From Halobacteriovoraceae bacterium (GTDB lineage: Bacteria; Bdellovibrionota; Bacteriovoracia; Bacteriovoracales; Bacteriovoracaceae), in contig PAMZ01000005.1 of the NCBI GenBank assembly GCA_002707495.1, positions 124,001 to 188,000 of the forward strand: a stretch of 64,000 nucleotides of DNA, read 5' to 3'. A program made the translations under genes and the position numbers. Every line of letters begins with the position of its first letter. Position 1 is the first letter of the stretch. Below the pieces are notes generated by a model that saw nothing but the letters and a program-made list of their open reading frames with translations, ran no database searches and was not told where the DNA came from. This document shows, in pieces, positions 60,766 through 64,000 of this stretch.

Positions 60766-60791
60766 TAGGAGGGTATTACGACAATCGCACC
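60766..60791 (+). pseudogene. Fragment of the 59559 gene start (26-bp repeat, copy 2)
   Basis: Repeats the Shine-Dalgarno and first codons of the 59559 gene. The ATG is ACG here, and a TAG follows five codons later. A remnant of a partial duplication in an otherwise gene-free stretch (60661-60878). Confidence 0.6.
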
Positions 60792-60878
60792 CTAGATAAA
60801 AAAAGCTCTGTAATAAATATAAAGCTCGTTGCCTGACAACTCGTTTGGTCCTAAGTTCACTAAAAGGTAGTACCATTT

Positions 60879-62033
60879 ATGAAGCGTAATTATTTTATTA
60901 CATTTTTAGGATCAATATTATTACCTACAATAGTCTCTGCTGTCAGTCCTTGCGAACTTTCATCCCTCAGTGGTTCAATTGGTCAAAGATTAGCATCCAA
61001 ATATTCATCTAAACAGATTCTAGAATTTAAAAATAACCTTCAAGCTGAATGCATAATGCAAGCAGATTTTAAGTCTCTTTCAGATCGCTCCAAAATTTTA
61101 AATGTAGACTTAGATATGATGAACACATACAAAGCTCTCAGCTATGTAAAACGTGAGTGGTATGAATGGGGAAAATCCAACAACGTTCAAGTCCCTTATA
61201 TTTATCAAAAGTACCGAGATCCTATCACTAGAACCAGAGAAATTTGGGATAATGCGATGCTTGGAATGAGCCAAGTAGAGGAAGTCAGTAGAACCCTTAG
61301 AAGTAGAGATCTTTCACTAGATGATTTACAAGAATGGCACCGCGGATTTTATCAACTTTCCGATGAAGTTGGCGATTTCAATCACGAACCTAACCCAGGA
61401 TCATTTAAAGCTAGTCCAGGCTATTCTGACAGGGCTATCAATGAAGCCATTAATGTCTATTGGTGGCGGTGGGGAGACTTAGACTCTGAGATAGTTAGAT
61501 CAGAATTAGAGAATATCGAAAAAGTAAATGGCTACTTTTATCAGTATAACCTAATCGGAACGACATCTGATGATCGGCTGAATTTTTTTCTAAAAGGTGA
61601 TCAAACTGGGGTGATCATCAACCCCTACTTCTTAGAATCAAAGACAATTTTTTTGGTTCGCTTTATTAACACGTACAAGAAAATTATCAACGACAAATAT
61701 GAAAACTTGAGATTTTATAACTACCCTTTACTAACGCCCTTGCAATTTGCTTCGTTGGTTCAGAAATGGTTAGTCATTATACACCCTTGGAGCGAAGGAA
61801 ACGGCAGGATGACAAGACTAATCCAAGACGGTCTGGCGAACCTTTACGGACTTCCGGCTCAGACTTCGGGTGAGCTCATGGACATTGATGTTACAACTCC
61901 GGTACAAGACTATTATGAAAAAATGTATTCATACACTATGGAAAATCTAGAAAAAATGGGGAATTGTCTCAGTGGTTACGAGAGAAATTCCTTAAGAGTT
62001 ATCCAGAGCTATGATTGTAAGATAATTGAGTAA
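60879..62033 (+). CDS. Secreted Fic-domain protein
   Basis: 384 residues. A signal peptide (RNYFITFLGSILLPTIVSAV) precedes a helical region and a Fic core with HPWSEGNGRMTRL at residues 302-314, matching HPFx(D/E)GNGR. The catalytic His302 and the Asn/Arg that bind ATP phosphates are intact. Fic enzymes typically AMPylate Ser, Thr or Tyr of targets. Most bacterial Fic proteins are cytoplasmic or injected; a Sec-type signal suggests delivery outside the cell or across the outer membrane. The inhibitory (S/T)xxxE(G/N) helix is not evident. It is nine bases before the next secreted gene. Confidence 0.8.
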   Translation: MKRNYFITFLGSILLPTIVSAVSPCELSSLSGSIGQRLASKYSSKQILEFKNNLQAECIMQADFKSLSDRSKILNVDLDMMNTYKALSYVKREWYEWGKSNNVQVPYIYQKYRDPITRTREIWDNAMLGMSQVEEVSRTLRSRDLSLDDLQEWHRGFYQLSDEVGDFNHEPNPGSFKASPGYSDRAINEAINVYWWRWGDLDSEIVRSELENIEKVNGYFYQYNLIGTTSDDRLNFFLKGDQTGVIINPYFLESKTIFLVRFINTYKKIINDKYENLRFYNYPLLTPLQFASLVQKWLVIIHPWSEGNGRMTRLIQDGLANLYGLPAQTSGELMDIDVTTPVQDYYEKMYSYTMENLEKMGNCLSGYERNSLRVIQSYDCKIIE

Positions 62034-62042
62034 AGGGAATTT

Positions 62043-63047
62043 GTGCTAAACAAGATTTTACTTTTTTTCATCATTTCCCATAACGCAATTGCTGATGGAA
62101 GCCTCGCTGAAAACAGGATAGTTGAAGCACTTAAAAAAGATTTTTCTTGGCAGGTAAAACAAACAACTCGTGAGATCAGAGTTTACCATTACTTTGCAGG
62201 CCAAGATCACAGACGGACGCAACAATACTACGACGAACTATTCGAGTTTTCACAGAATTACCCTACTGCTTTTGATATCTTTGATCCTGATGATCCTGCT
62301 TGGAAAAACTCTCACTTCATCCCAACTGCCAAAAAGTTCTTTCTTAATAATGACCCTACCTCTAATTTTGGAGGAGGATTATATGCAATGTTTGATCCAA
62401 ATGGTTCTAAGAGCTACGGCAAGCTTCTGCTAGAAATATCAATTCAAAGAGGAACCAACTTTATAGATACGAGAGGATCTGCGTATGATAGTTCCTTTCA
62501 AGTTAGCGAGCAAACATACAACCTTTTAAGACAGAGTTGTCCTGGAATTACCGGTTTGTACAGAAATCAAATTTCTAAAGATGGTGTTCCTTATCTACAT
62601 ATAGCAAAACAACACCTAATGAGTAGCCCCATTTGTTACAGAGCGAGTCTTAAAGTTTTCAAGGAGCTAAAAATAGAGTTCCTTGTTTATCAGTGGTATA
62701 AGGACGGATTTATTTACCACCCCTGTAAAGGAGAGAAGGAAGGTGCTTCTTTTGTCTTAACAGGTCTCATCAATTCACCTCACGATCCGAATGATGTCGA
62801 TTTTTCTAGTTTTGACGTCAAAGGGTATATGACTCCATTCATTAATAAACAGGTCTATATGAACCGTGTTTCAAATAACTTCGATTATAAATACTTAAAC
62901 TCTTACCTCTATTATATTTCTTCAAAAGGCCTTTTTGATGAGCAAACCTTAGTCGAGAGATCTTTTATAGATTCGGAAATAAAAGAACATCGTTTTGGTT
63001 GTAGAAGAGATTTGTACCCAGAAGATTTGAAAAAAACTTTCGACTAG
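62043..63047 (+). CDS. Secreted protein, possible partner of the Fic protein
   Basis: 334 residues from GTG 62043, with a signal peptide (LNKILLFFIISHNAIA). The segment GGGLYAMFDPNGSKSYGKLL, followed by EISIQRGTNFIDTRG, looks like a short fold seen in ADP-ribosyltransferase- or RES-like proteins, but I cannot assign it. The C-terminal part is unrecognised. Nine bases after the Fic gene, so probably one transcript; it may be a cofactor, target or second effector. Confidence 0.6.
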   Translation: MLNKILLFFIISHNAIADGSLAENRIVEALKKDFSWQVKQTTREIRVYHYFAGQDHRRTQQYYDELFEFSQNYPTAFDIFDPDDPAWKNSHFIPTAKKFFLNNDPTSNFGGGLYAMFDPNGSKSYGKLLLEISIQRGTNFIDTRGSAYDSSFQVSEQTYNLLRQSCPGITGLYRNQISKDGVPYLHIAKQHLMSSPICYRASLKVFKELKIEFLVYQWYKDGFIYHPCKGEKEGASFVLTGLINSPHDPNDVDFSSFDVKGYMTPFINKQVYMNRVSNNFDYKYLNSYLYYISSKGLFDEQTLVERSFIDSEIKEHRFGCRRDLYPEDLKKTFD

Positions 63048-63052
63048 TGGCT

Positions 63053-64000
63053 TTACTGAAACAATATCCTGTTATTTGCAGATTTATAGAATGTGCTGAC
63101 ATTAAGTACTTTTGACCTCTCAACCAGCTCTCTCATCGCCGCATTGATCATAAAACCTGTATCAACAAAGCTAGATTTATCTTTTATCACTGGATAATTG
63201 TCTCCCCCGCCGGCAAGGAAATTCATCGTTCCAAGTTTTACACTTTTTCTATTTGAACTCAATTTGCCGTTCTCGTTTTTAATCCACCAATTTTTACCTT
63301 TGATTTCTACCAGTTTTTTTTCTCTAAAGACTAATTGCATATTCACAATTTGAGGATAACTCCCCTGGCCTGCAAGATCGAAGAAATTATCAGAAGTTAT
63401 TTTTTCAACGTATTTAAAAAATTCTTCGAAAGAAAGCTTTACTGAGCAAATCGTATTTCCATAAGGATGAAGTCTGTGAAGATCTTTCCAAGTTATATCT
63501 CCAGCCTCTAGCGAGGAACGAATACTTCCACTATTTAGGACAATCCCATCAACATCTTTTTCTTTTAACAATATTGCCCTGCCAAAGAATTGTCCTATAG
63601 GCATTTGGGTTGACCTTACCAATTTTCGATCACCATCTAATTTTTTATTTAATGTGCCAATTTTTTTAAGTCCCAGTCGGTCAGCTTTTAATTTGAAGGT
63701 AAGAAATAGCCTATTAAGAACAATATCATCCTTAAAAAACTTACCTTTATAGACATACTCTCCTCTGACCTTGTGAGTATGATTAACTGGATGAAGTGTG
63801 TACTCAAAACCACTACCCTTCACAAGCTGAATTGATTTATCCTCGAAAACTTTCAATTCGAGTGCTCCTACATACTTCCCCCAGTCCTCTGCTTGAACAA
63901 TAACAGTATTATTGTGAACTTCGGCATTAATAATTTCTTGGGAGTGTCCACCGACTATTACGTCGATTCCATCAACCTTTTTAGCAAGATCTATATCTCC
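63053..64000 (-). CDS. 5'-nucleotidase/UshA-family metallophosphatase, C-terminal part (5' end outside window)
   Basis: Open frame continues to the window edge. DLAKKVDGIDVIVGGHSQEI belongs to the metallophosphoesterase domain (GGHS with metal-binding His). After it comes the C-terminal nucleotide-binding domain: VDGIVLNSGSIRSSLEAGDI, then LHRLHPYGNTICSVKLSFEE. An internal TTG at 63856 is not the start. The enzyme removes phosphate from extracellular nucleotides, useful for prey nucleotide uptake. About 315 residues are visible of the usual 500-550. Confidence 0.88.
   Translation of the reverse strand, partial: GDIDLAKKVDGIDVIVGGHSQEIINAEVHNNTVIVQAEDWGKYVGALELKVFEDKSIQLVKGSGFEYTLHPVNHTHKVRGEYVYKGKFFKDDIVLNRLFLTFKLKADRLGLKKIGTLNKKLDGDRKLVRSTQMPIGQFFGRAILLKEKDVDGIVLNSGSIRSSLEAGDITWKDLHRLHPYGNTICSVKLSFEEFFKYVEKITSDNFFDLAGQGSYPQIVNMQLVFREKKLVEIKGKNWWIKNENGKLSSNRKSVKLGTMNFLAGGGDNYPVIKDKSSFVDTGFMINAAMRELVERSKVLNVSTFYKSANNRILFQ

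Noticed and set aside
60766-60791. A new gene start at the second 26-bp repeat
   Set aside because: The ATG is ACG and an in-frame TAG follows after five codons.

Overview
The window is about 64 kb of AT-rich bacterial chromosome. Its gene content points to a predatory Bdellovibrionota relative, most likely of the Bacteriovorax/Halobacteriovorax type. This is inferred from the density of signal-peptide and lipoprotein genes of unknown function, the secreted peptidases (two subtilases, a LysM lytic transglycosylase, a MepA-like murein endopeptidase) and the proteobacterial housekeeping set. No rRNA operon or other marker allows a firmer assignment.

Layout. 1-4310: beta-barrel-like protein, EF-hand-like lipoprotein and the start of prfB (release factor 2), including its programmed +1 frameshift site. 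4614-9304: secreted subtilase, ybeY, mazG, MltD-like transglycosylase. 9301-13083: dtxR-type regulator, membrane transporter and oligopeptidase A in one operon. 13235-18746: secreted unknowns, aldo/keto reductase, rpiB and a MepA-like endopeptidase. 18846-23142: ahcY, a THUMP RNA methyltransferase, two divergent four-helix-bundle (S23/IVS-type) genes joined by a long imperfect inverted repeat, and a PD-(D/E)XK-like protein. 23266-31094: acyl-CoA dehydrogenase, lipoprotein, deoC with a full-length and a half-length aldehyde dehydrogenase, FHA protein, rmuC. 31116-37393: tyrS, trpS, RND pump and its adaptor. 37565-42690: small secreted proteins, class II aldolase, second subtilase, alpha/beta-hydrolase-like protein.

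42883-51401 is an integrated element of about 8.5 kb, inserted at the 3' end of the initiator tRNA-fMet gene. A 46-bp perfect direct repeat marks its ends, and an 18-bp arm-type repeat lies just inside each end. It carries an MmeI-like single-chain restriction-modification enzyme, an XRE/ImmA regulatory pair with a palindromic operator, an ECF-like sigma factor with a membrane partner, a winged-helix/nuclease-like protein resembling replication-relaxation proteins, two small HTH proteins and a tyrosine recombinase. Two of its genes appear to begin at non-canonical codons (ATT and ATA). The element separated the tRNA from its original terminator and supplies another one. This region is the best candidate for an unusual system.

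51598-64000: small conserved-looking ORF, then rluB-like, DUF4412-like, scpB, scpA and an M50 peptidase as one leftward block; a NUDIX hydrolase overlapping two secreted barrel-like genes; two tiny genes; a secreted Fic-domain protein with a secreted partner; and a 5'-nucleotidase truncated by the window edge.

Many neighbouring genes overlap by 4-11 bases or are spaced by under 25 bases, which indicates translationally coupled operons. Functions marked as inference rest on motifs read by eye; no database search was run.
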